This document shows positions 33,961-47,599 of a stretch of 64,000 nucleotides of DNA, piece by piece (position 1 is the stretch's first letter; every line of letters begins with the position of its first letter). The stretch spans positions 19,364,303 through 19,428,302 of the forward strand of contig NC_092581.1 in the NCBI RefSeq assembly GCF_037975245.1, written 5' to 3'. Source of the DNA: Apostichopus japonicus (Eukaryota; Echinodermata; Holothuroidea; Aspidochirotida; Stichopodidae). A program made the position numbers and the translations under genes. The notes under the pieces are model-generated. The model saw nothing but the letters and a program-made list of their open reading frames with translations. It was not told where the DNA came from and did no database searches.

Positions 33961-36900
33961 ATCTATTTTCATGTGTAATAAGATTGATTAGACGAATCTA
34001 ACTTTGAGACGTTTCATCATGTGAATGTTAACGTTCCATCTCATGCTGTGTGTGGATGCACAGAACAGACGGACGGATCGATGCGATGCATTCAATGTCA
34101 AACAATTCAAAACATGAAACATCTCGGTATTGTACGAAAGGTGAGAGTATAAACAGAGAGTCGGATCTCTAAAAGTCAAGGTGGTACAAATGAGGAGAGA
34201 ATAATGTCAAAATATAACACCAAGTTCTAAAATTGAGCTCCATACATATCAAGATGTGGTTAAATATTTAGAGCGAGAGTGTCAACTGAATATTTGAAAA
34301 TTGTGACTTGGCATACTGTACAAGGATGGACTTCTTTGATGAGTTTGGAATAATAGAGCACAACCCTTAAAGATGAAGGGTGGTATTCCTAAACTGCAAA
34401 AACATACAGTTTAATCTAAAAGTCCTCAATGTCTACAAGAATAACTTTTGCTGTCAGAAAATACAGGAAGATCTGTTTGAAAATTTCTTTAAACATATTT
34501 TCTTTAGCATTGTAAACTTTTAGACCAATACTATCTGGGAACCTAAAACTATTACCGTACATCAAATAAGACTGATAAGTTTGTCTTATTATGCATCCTA
34601 CAAGATACATTCGAGAAAAACAATTAAGATCCATACATTCTAAAGGCAATGCATTTATTTCTTAAATTTCATAACATGTCTACTCTACATGTTTCGATAC
34701 TAAGTAAAAATAAATCCTGAGTATAGATATTAATTTTAGGTGCTGCATTTCTTAGTCCTTTCTTAAGTCTGTAAGTGTACACTGGTCTACCTAGAGTATG
34801 TAACAATGTCTGACAAGTCCTTGCAATAGCCTTAAAAAACAAGAGAATATTTTATCTGTTGCCTCTTCTAGACTAGAAAATAATGAAAAGTATTAAAAGT
34901 GTACAACATACATGTATGATGCATGTATCTGGCTACTGTTGGTATAGACCTATGAAAATCAAACTCCAATATAGGACAGGAAAAATGGCCTTTGATGTTG
35001 ATAAAGATTACATCCTTGATCAGATCAAATAAGGACCTGGGTTCTACAGATTTATTACACAATATGCTAGATGAAAACCCAACAGTGCCTAATCTTAATA
35101 CTGAAGTTCATACACAGTATTCTCAATAATGCATAGTGAGTGACTCTGTGAGACAATTTTAAAGAATTAGTACCTTCATAAATCACAAAACCGACAGCTA
35201 TGACCCAAAACAACATTTTACTTTACTTTAGTAAGTGAATCAAGTTTATAATAAATTAACAGTTGCTGTATCATTAAATCCTGCACTAAAAAGAGTCTTT
35301 TATTTTTGTTTCCAATAACCTTGCATGATACAAAACGTTAACAAAGACCATTTTCGCATATGGGTAGACAAAGTACTGAAGAATTGATATTATAGTTCTA
35401 TAACAATATGTCAATGACACACCATTATAAACTTATGCTACAGTATTATGAGCTTTAACAAAAGTCAGCATTTCCTTTAAAGAAAAGGATTCTTTCAAAC
35501 GTATTAATTACCTGTTACTGTATGGAGTGTCTACATCTGTTGGCTGTAAAAAGTTTGGTAGTACAGAAGGCAAACAAAAGCAAAACTATGAATTATTCCT
35601 CGTCTTAGAAATACGAAACATACAAATCTGCTAGTACCATTACAAAGACTACGGTGTATGAAAGGACATAGCCATCTGCAGCTGTATTCTGAGGCGCTTA
35701 TTGTGCCATAGGAGCTCATATGAATATTTAAATAGACCTTCTGTACATCTACTGAATATGCATAAAACAGACAAGCTTTCAGTTTTGACCAGAACAAATT
35801 GAGCAACAAGTTTCTTCTGGGAAAAAAGAAGATCCCTCAATGTTAGTTACACAGATTTAAATGTGACAATACACAGAACATATTAAATTTAACAGCTAGT
35901 TCCATTAAAATACTTTTACATTCTCATAAATGGATTAACTGAAAGCAGAGTTGAAATTGGGACAAATGATTCACAGACATTGTGTAATATATCTTCTACC
36001 ACTAGATAGATCACTGGCAAGTGCTGCATAAGACTTTATTTTGCCAAGCACTGTACTGTCACATGACTTGCAAATACATTCATCATTTGAAGGCGCACAG
36101 TACATATAACACTGTAGAGTAGGTTGGCCTCTCCTGCATACATAATATAAATACGATTGAAACAGCTCTTCTGCAGTTGGAACATGGAAAGCTCATACCC
36201 ATCCCAATATGAACCAGTGAATAATACAGTGTACATAGGTACTATTATTATAGTCTCTATTATAAGGATTGCAATAAACCTGCACCTTCATTCCTTCAAA
36301 ATTAAGTATAAATCTTTATTCATGCATACTGGAGATCCATACAAAAAAGCCTACAGCAGCCTAACTTGCATTAAAACTTTAAAAAAAATACAGTATTTTG
36401 TATCTATACAATGATTGGTCTAATTACCTGCTCAATGCATCACCAGTTTGTTGAGATGAAATATCTCACTTGAGGTCAGAGTACAGTGTGACACATGATC
36501 TGATGGATCTGATCTACAATATCCATAAAGGGTGTGAAGACTCACGCTAAAACAAACGTCTAATGCTGGTAATCTGACCTAGTTTCGAATCAGGTGTAAC
36601 AGAAGTGTTAGACACCACCATCGATCCCAGAAAATACACACAGCTTGCTACCGTCGGTAATTAGACACTAGTGTACAGTCAATACATACAGCTACGGTCA
36701 ATACCCACAACACAGTGTACATAGCAGCGATGGACATCTCAGGTCTAGATAAAAGATAACAAGGAATCACGTTTCATTACTGTCTGCATTTTGTAGCAAC
36801 AAGAGGAAAACTTCTCTTGCATGCAATGAAAAAGTTAACTTTTTAAAGATGGCGTCACGCTGTTTGGGGCGAGTATTCAATGCCTTTAAATAATCTGACT

Positions 36901-38614
36901 GAATAATCCGAAAGAAAGAAACAAACGTCATTGACAGGCATACATACTGTACTGTACATACGACAACTGCTCAAACTGTACACTGCTGCTTAAAAAGTGT
37001 TTGCCGCAAGAAATCTTATAAATATATCTGAATTTGAATATGATGAATCACTAATGCACATTTCAATATCAGTTAATTTTGACTATGTGTTAATATGGCA
37101 AGAGACCTTTACACATGGCAAAACTCATAGACAAGTGAAGCCCAAACACTTACTGTATGTTAATGAGCAGATGTGCCAAAAGGTACCAGCCATTCAGGAT
37201 AATGTGACATGCTCCACGGAAGTACTAACCCCCTATATTAATAATATTACTAATAACGTGCATTTTATAACAACTAATGTCACCATCCCATAGTCTGCCA
37301 CAGCACTGGTGAAACTACCTGAACCCAGACTTTTGAGCTAAGTGGTACATTTTGTCAATGTTTCCTAATATTTTTAAATCCAAAGTTCCTGTTTTCCTTC
37401 AAAGAATCAAAACAGCTGATGAAAGAGATGTACAGAACTGTACCTTCTGTTGCATACAGTATAACTATTAGTTGGCTGTTGCTTAGCAACACAAGACTCC
37501 TTGCCTAAAGTACATGCACCTATAAGAGCATAACATTATACTATTGACTGCCATACTACAGTTCTAGGCCCTGGCTGTACAGTAGATGTTTGCAACAGCA
37601 CTCAGTGCCTCTGCAGATTTTATAAAAACAAATTCTGCCATAAGGATAGTAAAATGGACTATAAATTATCATTCTTATAGTATCTACACGTACTGTTCCA
37701 TACAATCGCAGACACACTCACACACACATGCTGTAGCATACAATTGCACACATACTGTACAAGCACCATATTCATCTTTTAATTGCAAGACAGCCATGAA
37801 AACATGGAAGTTGATCATAAAAACGACAGTGTTACTATATAAAAATCTCATAATGTCTGTTTTATAACAATGCTTCCAAGATTATTCACTAATAAAGTTG
37901 ATACTGAATTTTCAATTTTTTCATTTCTCATTCATTAAGGTGACCTAAGTATTGCTACAGTTTGTGTTTTTTCTTTTCTTCCTATTCGTCATTAAGAGGT
38001 AGCTCTTTCGTAGAGCCATAAAACATCTTGAGACCTGTGAGCGGAATGAATAATAATAAGCTTACTAGTCTCATTCACAAGATATTGATTACACTGGCAC
38101 CAGAGTTATCAAACAGTAATTGATGCTTGTTGTGCCCAAGAATTAAAGGGTACACAAATGCAACTATCATCTTAAGTCTTGTCTGGAAGAGTGTCATTTT
38201 GGATATTTGTGATGTCATAGTGATGTCATAGTGATTTCATAGTGTTGCTACGATCTGAACCCTTTTACTTGCTCTTTATCCTTGTCATACTTTCAAGGGT
38301 AGAATTTTGACAGTGTTGACGCTTAACCAACGCCATCTTTAGACTGTGTAAACATCTTCAATATTTTAGATCTGAGTATTTGCAAAAACACATCTCCACT
38401 TACATACAAAAAATATTTAAATAAATCAAAGAAACACATTAAATATAGTGAAGTGCATATTCATGACTTGATTATGTAAGTTTTTAGACTTGCTCAAGTC
38501 TTCACCTTTGTGTGTGAGGGAATTTTTAATCTGTGATATCTCTTAAATGGAATAAGATTTTCCTTAGCTGTATGGGAAAGTTGTGTATGAGAGTAAACCA
38601 TCTATACATCACAT

Positions 38615-38850
38615 ATACTAATGATGATCATTGGGTTTGTGTCTCCTTGGCTGTGGAGGTGAGGGGGGGGAGGGTGGAAGAGGGGAGGGTAGTTGTTCAT
38701 GACAGTTACCTCTATCACATAGTTCAATAATGATAGGTGGGTTTGTGTCTTCTTGGCTATGGAAGTGGGGTGGGAGGGTGGGGAGGGGGCTGTTGTTCAT
38801 GACAGTTATCTCTATCACATAGACCAATAATGATGATTGGGTTTGTGTCT
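38615..38850. repeat. ~108-bp tandem duplication
   Basis: AATGATGATCATTGGGTTTG...TCTCCTTGGCTGTGGA followed by a G-rich run and GTTGTTCATGACAGTTACCT occurs twice, with a third partial start at 38828. Confidence 0.8.
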
Positions 38851-40879
38851 CCTTTCAAGTGCTCTAAAGGACTTGAATTCTCATAATTTCTAAATCAAAT
38901 TGGTTTCCCAAGTGCTTTAAAACTCCATCTCAATCCACTCTACAGATCAGGCAAATGTCACATACACTTCAAATAATCACAAATATTTGAAAGTAACAAT
39001 TGAGATGTTTGGCTCCCTTAATCCTTCTGGCTTTCGGACTTCATTGCAAATTGATAATTCCTCATAATATTAATCAATTTGTCATAATGACATAAATTAA
39101 AGAACATATAATCTTTAGATTTCCTTGAAATTTAAAATGTTCCAAAATATCAAGTAACTTTATCTATAAATTTAAACAAAAAATTGTTCCAGTCAATCAT
39201 CCATACACTGATATTTCCAAGTTAATATCGAAAAGCTAAATCATTAATTCAAAATGCATTAACACTACCTTGAGGAAAATAAATTTGAAATTTGATTATT
39301 TAACCAACTATGGCTAAAAAAGTAAACATGAAAGTAAGAGGGACTATGAAATTCACTCATATATTCACAAAACAAAAATAATCATATTAAAAATTTAAAA
39401 TACAAGAAAGTCATAGAAACAACTGTAATATTCACTTCATTTTAACCAAAAGATTTGAACCGACATTTCTGCAACCATCACTGAAAATCCGGCAATCATG
39501 ATTTTCTGATGGTTGATATATATTCCTTTACAGTGGTACCATCATGATACAGTATTGTACATGTAGGTTGTTGTTGCCATAAGTTTCATACACCAATGTC
39601 AGCACCGTACAGCCATACTATCATTTTTCACCTACCGCACATTTGTATACAGTTGCAATACAGTTAGCTCTGCCATCCACAATGATCACAAACAACCCTT
39701 TCAGATTAAAAGTACTGAAAACATCATATGAGTACACACAGACATATATACACTGCACAAATTGTGCTGTTGCCGTGGGAGACACACCTTGACAGAAGAT
39801 GTCTGTTGAAATGTTCAATATGCATGCAGTCCTACATACATCACTATATAGACTGAAATGACTTGATCAAGTTCAATGTTTTGAGCCTGTGTGTGTTTGT
39901 GTTTGGATGCCTGTGTGTGTGATTCACAGAAGGTTATCAAATTTCACCCTGCAGGAAAATCATGTCCTTGGAATGTGTGTTATGTTGACTATTCTGCAGT
40001 TCCCATGTCTACTACTGCAGCACTACCATGGTTGAAGAGTAACAGCTCTGAAGCGAATCTCGTCACATAAAATTTCTAAGTTCCCAGCTCGGGTGAATTC
40101 ATTGCGATAGTGGGCACTTAATTTGCTTTTAAAGCAATTTTCCACACACTAATTACCGAGAACCTGTCATGGATATTTAATTGGTCTGATTAATTATAGA
40201 AACCACTTCATTACACTGTGAAATAGCATGTTTTTGTAAATAATATATCCACGATGAATTCCAAGGAAAAATAACGTTAGCTTAACGTACTAGAAAGGTA
40301 TTAACGATTAACAATGTTCAGGCGCCCGAAAGAATAACTTTTCTTTGGTGTCTGTCATAATTGAACCACACCCTCATCAATAAGATATCAGTATTCCTGC
40401 TCTTATAATTTCACTTAACTTTGATATTTTAATATTTATTTGTGTGTACATGAATCACGTCTGTGGCTATTGGAGGATGTGTGTTTTTCTTCTTGAATAT
40501 AAAGAAATAATTTGCAAAGTCATCAATCAACCTTGAACACATCAACACAACATATTTAACTTTTAATTTTTTAATTTCCTTTCGTAAATATCCTGAAGAG
40601 AATTTTATTCAATTTTGCCCTTGGAAAACATTTCTCTAACAAAAGCTAATTCTATACACTTGACCTTCTATCAAAAGATTAAATAATAAATTTTGCAGGT
40701 TCATTGCTGAACACACACACACACACAGTCAAGTGATCTTTCATACTGGGTGTTACTACAGTAAATCCGGGGAATGATTCACCCAGTATGGCCTCCACAA
40801 ATTGCTATCCAAGTGTGACCAAATTGTTCAATAAATCCAAACCAATGTATAGCAGCTTTTGTACCTACAGTACAATACC

Positions 40880-41990
40880 ACAGTGTCTTTAATAACTGCT
40901 GTATCTATGTGAAAATCGCTATGCAAAATGTTAACACTACATTACTCACGGTGCCTCTATTGCATCTATGGATATGTATGGTGGTATGTATTTATATAGC
41001 AACCATAGTGTCTTCAATATTTAATAACTGCTGTATCTATGTGAAAATCGCTATACAAAATGTTAACACTACATTATTCACGGTGCCACTATTGCATCTA
41101 TGGATATGTATGGTGGTATGTATTTATATAGCAACCATAGTGTCTTCAATATTTAATAACTGCTGTATCTATGTGAAAATCGCTATACAAAATGTTAACA
41201 CTACATTACTCACGGTGCCTCTATTGCATCTATGGATATGTATGGTGGTATGTATTTATATAGCAACCATAGTGTCTTCAATAGTTTATAACTGCTGTAT
41301 CTATGTGAAAATCGCTATACAAAATGTTAACACTACATTATTCACGGTGCCTCTATTGCATCTATGGATATGTATGGTGGTATGTATTTATATAGCAACC
41401 ATAGTGTCTTCAATAGTTTATAACTGCTGTATCTACTGTATGTGAAAATCGCTATGCAAAATGTTAACACTACATTATTCACGGTGCCTCTATTGCATCT
41501 ATGGATATGTATGGTGGTATGTATTTATATAGCAACCATAGTGTCTTCAATAGTTTATAACTGCTGTATCTACTGTATGTGAAAATCGCTATGCAAAATG
41601 TTAACACTACATTATTTACGGTGCCACTACTGCATATATATGTACCGTGGTATGTATTTATATAGCAACCATAGTGTCTTCAATATTTAGTAACTGCTGT
41701 ATCTATGTGAAAATCGCTATGCAAAATGTTAACACTACATTATTACCGGTGCCACTACTGCATATATATGTACCGTGGTATGAATTTATATAGCAACCAT
41801 AGTGTCTTCAATATTTAGTAACTGCTGTATCTATGTGAAAATCGCTATGCAAAATGTTAACACTACATTATTACCGGTACCTCTGCTGCATATGGTTGTA
41901 TGTATTTATATAGCAACCATAGTGTCTACTTTATATTTAATTACTGCTGTATCTACGTGAATATAGCAATGCAAATTGTTAACACTACAT
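40880..41990. repeat. 132-bp minisatellite, about 8-9 copies
   Basis: Unit starts CTGCTGTATCTATGTGAAAA, contains GCAAAATGTTAACACTACAT and TTTATATAGCAACCATAGTG. Early copies are exactly 132 bp apart (40896, 41028, 41160) and nearly identical; later copies are shorter and more diverged. Because 132 is a multiple of 3 and the unit has an open frame, a 178-codon plus-strand ORF (40909-41445) appears; I regard it as a by-product. Confidence 0.93.
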
Positions 41991-42689
41991 TAATCCATCC
42001 TACTGCATATATATGTACGGTGGTACGTACACGTACAGTACAGTGATACATTTACTAACCAATGTCTGTACGCTTAAACACGCTAAAAGCAGCTGGAACA
42101 AACCTAGACATTTGAAACAGATGACTCATACACCGCTGTATAGCTGACATCTCAGAATACTAATAAATACGAACCTACTGCATGGACATAAACTGAATAT
42201 ACCCTGAAATCTTCTACTGTATAAACTATCCTTGCCAGAGAAACAACGTACCACGCAAAGATCATGTGTAGTCTCTAATTCACATAATTTACACACCATT
42301 GGAGAATTGCTCGAAGATCTAGAAATACAGACTCTATATATACTGTGTACAATTCCTGCATGTGCAGAACCCTGGTAAGAGAAGTTCAAAGATAAAATAA
42401 TATGTTATACTGCATTATTAATTACAACATCTTCTAGGCATACACAGTACTAGCAATTTACGTTCCAGTGGCCATGTCATTTGAAGTATTATTAATAGCT
42501 CTTTTTTGGTTAAAAATCTCAACAAATTCGGGAAGCATTTATGCATGTACCTTTGTTACAAAAAATAAAAACAAAATATCATGCTGATGACGCACAGTTT
42601 CTGGAATTGCCATCAAAATCCGACCAGAAAAAAGTAACAAAACAGCTCAATTAGGATAAGATTAGACTTTTTAGGAGGCTGCAAAATAC

Positions 42690-43640
42690 AAAAAGGTTCT
42701 AACTATTGGTTGCATGCGTAGAATCTTGAAGTTCCTTGCTAAATACCAAAAGCTTCTAACTAATGGTTGCATGCCTAGAATCTTGAAGTTCCTTGCTAAA
42801 TACCAAAAGCTTCTAACTAATGGTTGCATGCCTAGAATCTTGAAGTTCCTTGTTAAATATAAAGTTTAACTAATGGTTGCATGCCTAGAATCTTGAAGTT
42901 CCTTGTTTAATATAAAGTTTAACTAATGGTTGCATGCCTAAAATCTTGAAGTTCCTTGCTAAATACCAAAAGGTATAACTAATGGCTGCATGCCTAAAAT
43001 CTTGAAGTTCCATGCTAAATGTAAAAAGGTTTAACTAATGTTTGCATGCCTAAAATCTTGAAGTTCCTTGATAAATACCAAAAGGTTTTAACTAATGGTT
43101 GCATGCCTAGAATCTTGAAGTTCCTTGCTAAATACCAAAAGATTTAACTAATGGTTGCATGCCTAAAATCTTGTAGTTCCATGTTAAATGTAAAAAGGTT
43201 AAACTAATGGTTGCATGCCTAGAATCTTGAAGTTCCTTGCTAAATACCAAAAGGTTTAACTAATGGTTGCATGACTAAAACCTTGAAGTTCCTTGCTAAA
43301 TATAAAAAAGTCCTAACTAATGGTTGCATGCCTAGATCTTGAAGTTCCTTGTTAAATATAATACTGTAGGTTCTAACTAATGGTTGCATGACTAGAATCT
43401 TGCAGTTCATTGCTAAATACCAAAAGGTTTAACTAATGGTTGCATGCCTAAAATCTTGAAGCTCCATGCTAAATGTAAAAAGGTTTAACTAATGGTTGGG
43501 TGCCTAGAAGCTTTAAGTTCCTTGCTACAGTAAATACCAAAAGGTTTAATGGTTGCATGCCTACAAGCTTGAAGTTCCTTGCTAAATACCAAATGGTTTT
43601 AACTAACGGTTGCATGCCTAGAATCATGAAGTTCCTAATG
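42690..43640. repeat. ~58-bp minisatellite, about 16 copies
   Basis: Unit AACTAATGGTTGCATGCCTA followed by GAATCTTGAAGTTCCTTGCT and AAATACCAAAAGGTTT. Copies vary by internal deletions. GCATGC is a self-complementary core present in most units. It lies 150 bp downstream of exon 3 in the transcription direction but does not include its donor. Confidence 0.92.
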
Positions 43641-43789
43641 TCACATGAGCTGCACACAACCAAAATAGATAGATTGTGACCTTCAGCAGACTCTTGGGGC
43701 CTGACAGACCACATACTTTAGTACAAGTTTGGGCCGCCGCAGATGTAACATTTCGATATCCAGGCTACTTAGGCTAATAGTTTGTTTAC

Positions 43790-43930
43790 CTGATGATGGT
43801 TGAGTATCTGATTCTGGGCAAGAATTTGGTGAATCTAAAGATGGTTTTGGATCTATTGTAAATGTGTTTTCATGGAGGAGTCGGTCACGGCCATCTTCTG
43901 GACTGACAGGGGATGCTGAATATTCACTAT
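43790..43930 (-). CDS. MAP7-like exon 3 (acidic Ser/Pro-rich N-terminal region)
   Basis: 141 bases, acceptor TTTACTCACAG, donor TCAG|GTAAAC, phase 1 at both ends. Encodes (D)SEYSASPVSPEDGRDRLL...PSLDSPNSCPESDTQPSS, a disordered acidic segment with SP sites (proline-directed kinase candidates). It contains no Met, so translation must begin upstream. The symmetric phase means it can be skipped without shifting the frame. The next intron is 14.3 kb, the longest in the gene. Confidence 0.8.
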
Positions 43931-46604
43931 CTGTGAGTAAACAATAACGAAAGGGAGAAAAACAAAGAAGTTTAAAATATCATCAATGAAAGAATCAAAG
44001 AAACATCTGCAGGATGAACGAGTGGAATATAATTTGCATATGTTCAGCATACAAGCTACCATACTTGAATGCATCCACATGTCACCTGTGCTGTACCAAA
44101 ACCCTTTATGGACAAATATCAAAACTATGACGAGAAAGAGAAGGAAGTTTAAAATATCATTGATGAAAGAAAACCAGTGAAATATAATTTGCATATGTTC
44201 AGCAACAAGTTTTAAAGGCATCCACATGTCAGCTGTGCTGTACCAAACCCTATCTGGACAAACATCAAAATTATGGCAGGATAAAAAATACCATACATTT
44301 GTGGTGTACGAAACCGTGGTACCACATGGTTTCGTTTACGTGACCAATCAGCCCTCCTACGATTGGTGTTCAGCATTAAAACAAGATGGATTGATATTGA
44401 ATCTCCGCGTGTTTACGTAAGACCCTGTGTTTGGCATCAGAGTCTGCGCTTGGGATCAACGGACGGGAAGTTGATGTTTCATTACCCAGAGGAAAAACGC
44501 AACACGTTAGGTGTGTGGTGTGTAACGCTGACATTTAAGATAACTATAACGGTAACTACACTATTGTGTCAAATAGGGAAATTACAGTGCTCATTGGGAG
44601 TAAAGTTCTACACTGATCCGTGGTCAATCTGCGTTTACAGAATAAATTCAACACCCAATGCAGAGGTTGACCCTCCCTCCATCCCAGGTCATTGCTGGGT
44701 CATTATAACAGGGACTGATCTGTGGTTGGAAATGTGACAGTAGAATCTGATGCTGGGCTTGTTCTCAAATGTATTAAAGTATATATGTGGATATTGTTGT
44801 TAAGAAATGAAAGTATGTGTCAAACGTGTTTTCATTTGTACTTTTTAAACTATATACCCGGATACTATTTTCTTTCTCAGGCAAATGTTAAGGACTTCTC
44901 TTGCTGGATTGAACAGTAAATTAAGTCTCTTCTTAATGTTCACACTTATCTGAAAGCTACAGCTCTAGGATGGAGAGAGATCAAACCAGATAACAATCAA
45001 TCCCAGAGAATTTCGGTCATGACTTATTAAAGTACCTTGCTTAATAGGCAACCACAAGTAGCAATCATACTTAGTACTGTATGGACATAAGCACTACACT
45101 ATATATTCATAGGATGTCAGCTACCCTTTGCTCTCTATTTTCTAAATTTCTAAATTATTAATTTTTGCAATTAATCCTTAATATTACAGTATATAACAGG
45201 TCTAGCTATGAGGTGTCTAACTGTCTACAACAGTACATGAGTCTATTAACACTGACGAATGAAGGGTTGTGGATGGTTGAATATACAACTGTTAAGCAAA
45301 TACACAGTCGTATGTAATGAGGAACCAATCACAAACAGGAAACAGCTACTGCCGGTATATTTGTGACATTAAGATATAATTTGAATGTAAACAGAAATAC
45401 AGCCTCATGTTTAACCAGATGGATGGTTCCTACTGTATGATGATCTGCACAAATATTTGCCTTTTGATTACATATCAGTACATAATCTAGGCACATGCTG
45501 TAAATAGCCCCTGTAGTCATTGCTTTCTGTTTCAAGGTGGACAAAAAGCAACTCAGAACACTGGCCGGGAGTGTGACTCCGTTCACTGAACAAGGAATGG
45601 ATTGATGTTGGATTTGGGCAGAACTGTGTCGAATCTGATCGTCGCCAACGATGTCTATAGACATCGCAAATCATCGTACACACATCACAATCCACAGTTC
45701 GTCTTTTCCAGTCTGTACGGTATACTAAATCCTCTCATGAGGTGTTTCCCGCAAATGATATTGTAGAGATTAGTGATTCATAATTTATGCAGTACATGTA
45801 TGCGAGTGCAATCTACATACGGCAATTAATACTGAAGGAAGCTGCACTACAAAGCTTAACGGGTAACTACTGTAAATGAATAATTATCTTAACTAGACTA
45901 AACAGTCGTGACCGAATAATCAAGAGTTAATCCAGACAGAAACTGGCAGGAACAAATTAATTGACCCAAATAAGATGAGCAGTTAATTCCAGTTGAGCTC
46001 GAAAAGTGCAGAGGAAGAGCTAGTCCATTATGTGGTAGGGTACTGCGTTATTGCTATGTACAATATCTGTTGCGTTCCCCATTAATGACGATTTACAGTA
46101 TGTTGTAAACAACAGCTCCATACCACTAACAAACATTTGATTGAACCCGTCTGAAAATTCAGATCCCATGTGTATAATGGAAGCTGTAATGGAGCATATA
46201 GAGCTGTGCATGGTGCGGGAATATTCTATTTCTTGCATAATCCTGTTTAAACAGTCAATATCAAAGCAGACCCAACCTGAAACCAGTTGCCTATTTTTAA
46301 CATCAAACCTTGCAACGTATGTACTGTATCGTATCGCAAAATAAACAAAATTCAAAATAGCACCCTCCATTTTAACAGTTTCTCCAAGAGGGGAACCCCT
46401 CCCCTGAAAGACATAATATCTTGCCCCAAACCACCCACCCCCTCCCACCGCACCACGTAAAAATATGTTGGTTGTGTCCATGGATGCAATATAAAATCCC
46501 TTCTCAATATATATATGCCTCAGATGTCCAGTTCGAACGTTTGACCACTGTATGTACTGTCTAAAGTATTTTTGAGGATGTCAAACCTATTTAATGTTTG
46601 CCAC
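43931..46604 (-). other. Intron 2
   Basis: 2.7 kb. It contains two diverged copies of an ~180-bp sequence (43975-44110 and 44140-44285, sharing AGTTTAAAATATCAT and CATCCACATGTCA), a CpG/CCAAT-bearing block at 44300-44500, and a 153-codon minus-strand open frame (46481-46020) without recognisable similarity. Confidence 0.5.
44300..44500. promoter_or_regulatory. Candidate regulatory block (CCAAT boxes, palindrome, CpGs)
   Basis: ACGAAACC and GGTTTCGT form 8-bp arms (44308-44335) around a perfect GTGGTACCAC. Next to it are TTACGTGACCAATCAG and CGATTGGTG, i.e. CCAAT boxes on both strands within 25 bp. CpG is locally raised. It lies 0.4 kb upstream of exon 3 on the minus strand, so an internal promoter is possible but unproven. 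Confidence 0.3.
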
Positions 46605-46633
46605 CTTCTGTTTCCTCTTCAATATTATTGACA
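46605..46633 (-). CDS. Proposed coding microexon 2 of MAP7-like gene
   Basis: Twenty-nine bases reading (D)VNNIEEETE with phase 2 at the start and phase 1 at the end, exactly bridging proposed exon 1 and exon 3. The acceptor is CTTCAAG; a second AG eight bases upstream (CCTGTAG) would give a 37-nt exon that throws exon 3 out of frame when joined to exon 1. The donor is the non-ideal GAAG|GTGGCA. The acidic composition matches exon 3. Without transcripts this remains a phase-based inference. Confidence 0.38.
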
Positions 46634-47599
46634 CTTGAAGCCTACAGGTAATTGCCAGCATATCAATATCCTTTCGGTATGATTAATAATGATATCTGAG
46701 ACGTTCGGTAAATTAGGAACTTTGAAGCGTTCCTTACTACCTACTGCATACACAATTTACAATAAAACTTCACTGGACGCCCGCCCTTCTATGGTATTTC
46801 CACACACCTTTCATACACAGAAATGCAGTTGAGAGATATTATTAGCCAGATTTGTGAATCAAGAGGCAAGGTCTGCATAATGACTTGACAGGTTTGTGTC
46901 CTTGTATTCCTCGATACGACAATCTGTCTATGGCAGGTTTGCCAACCATCATAGTATCTCTTCATCAACGAGCTTCACGTACAGTTTAATTTGATAATAA
47001 ACCTTTGTCTGTTTAGGATGCATGAAGAGACATCTGCCAACAGTACTGGGCACTGGTAGCTATAGCATCAATGGAACTAGAACACAAATGCGCAGTTATT
47101 ATTCCCAACAGAATACTTGTCTGTAATTTATCACGACCAATGTTTTGCTTCGGTTAAAAAATTCAAAAACAGCAAAAAAGAGGGAGAAAAAACAAGACTT
47201 CTATTCAAAAGCTTTAATGTATTTGCAATTAATGATTGTAACATTATATGAAAGTCTCGGCGCAAAACAAAGATATCTGGCAGCCAAATGGGTCAATTAT
47301 TTACATTCTTAAACCAAAAAACAGAATAACAAACCCAGAACTGTAGTTGGTTACTTTTTAATTGTACCCGATTTACAATTACATGAGGATAAAGCATAGG
47401 ATGGAGATAAGAATGGCTGAAGATGATAAACCTAACCTTTACCTACTGTAACGTTAGGCCCACACTCTTTCACTACACATGCGACTAGGCCCAGGCGTCC
47501 TACAGACACATAGTACTAATTGTTTTTGTCATGGATAGGCTAAATGTACAGTAGGCAAATTGCTACATGTCATTCATTACATACAGTAGTTTCCTTGCA

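Larger units (their letters stand above)
31339..40879 (-). other. Central part of intron 3
   Basis: About 9.5 kb, AT-rich. It includes a CpG-dense block at 33905-33940, a ~108-bp repeat at 38615-38850 and a possible SINE-like tail near 37985-38060 (GAGCTCTTTCGTAGAGCC hairpin-like, then AATGAATAATAATAA). No MAP7-type exon found. Confidence 0.45.

Noticed and set aside
40909-41445. 178-codon plus-strand open frame
   Set aside because: It is the translation of the 132-bp tandem array; identical 44-residue blocks, no start context, and later units break the frame.
46020-46481. 153-codon minus-strand open frame in intron 2
   Set aside because: Longest non-repeat frame outside exons, but no family resemblance, no flanking splice logic and it lies inside an intron; kept only as unexplained.
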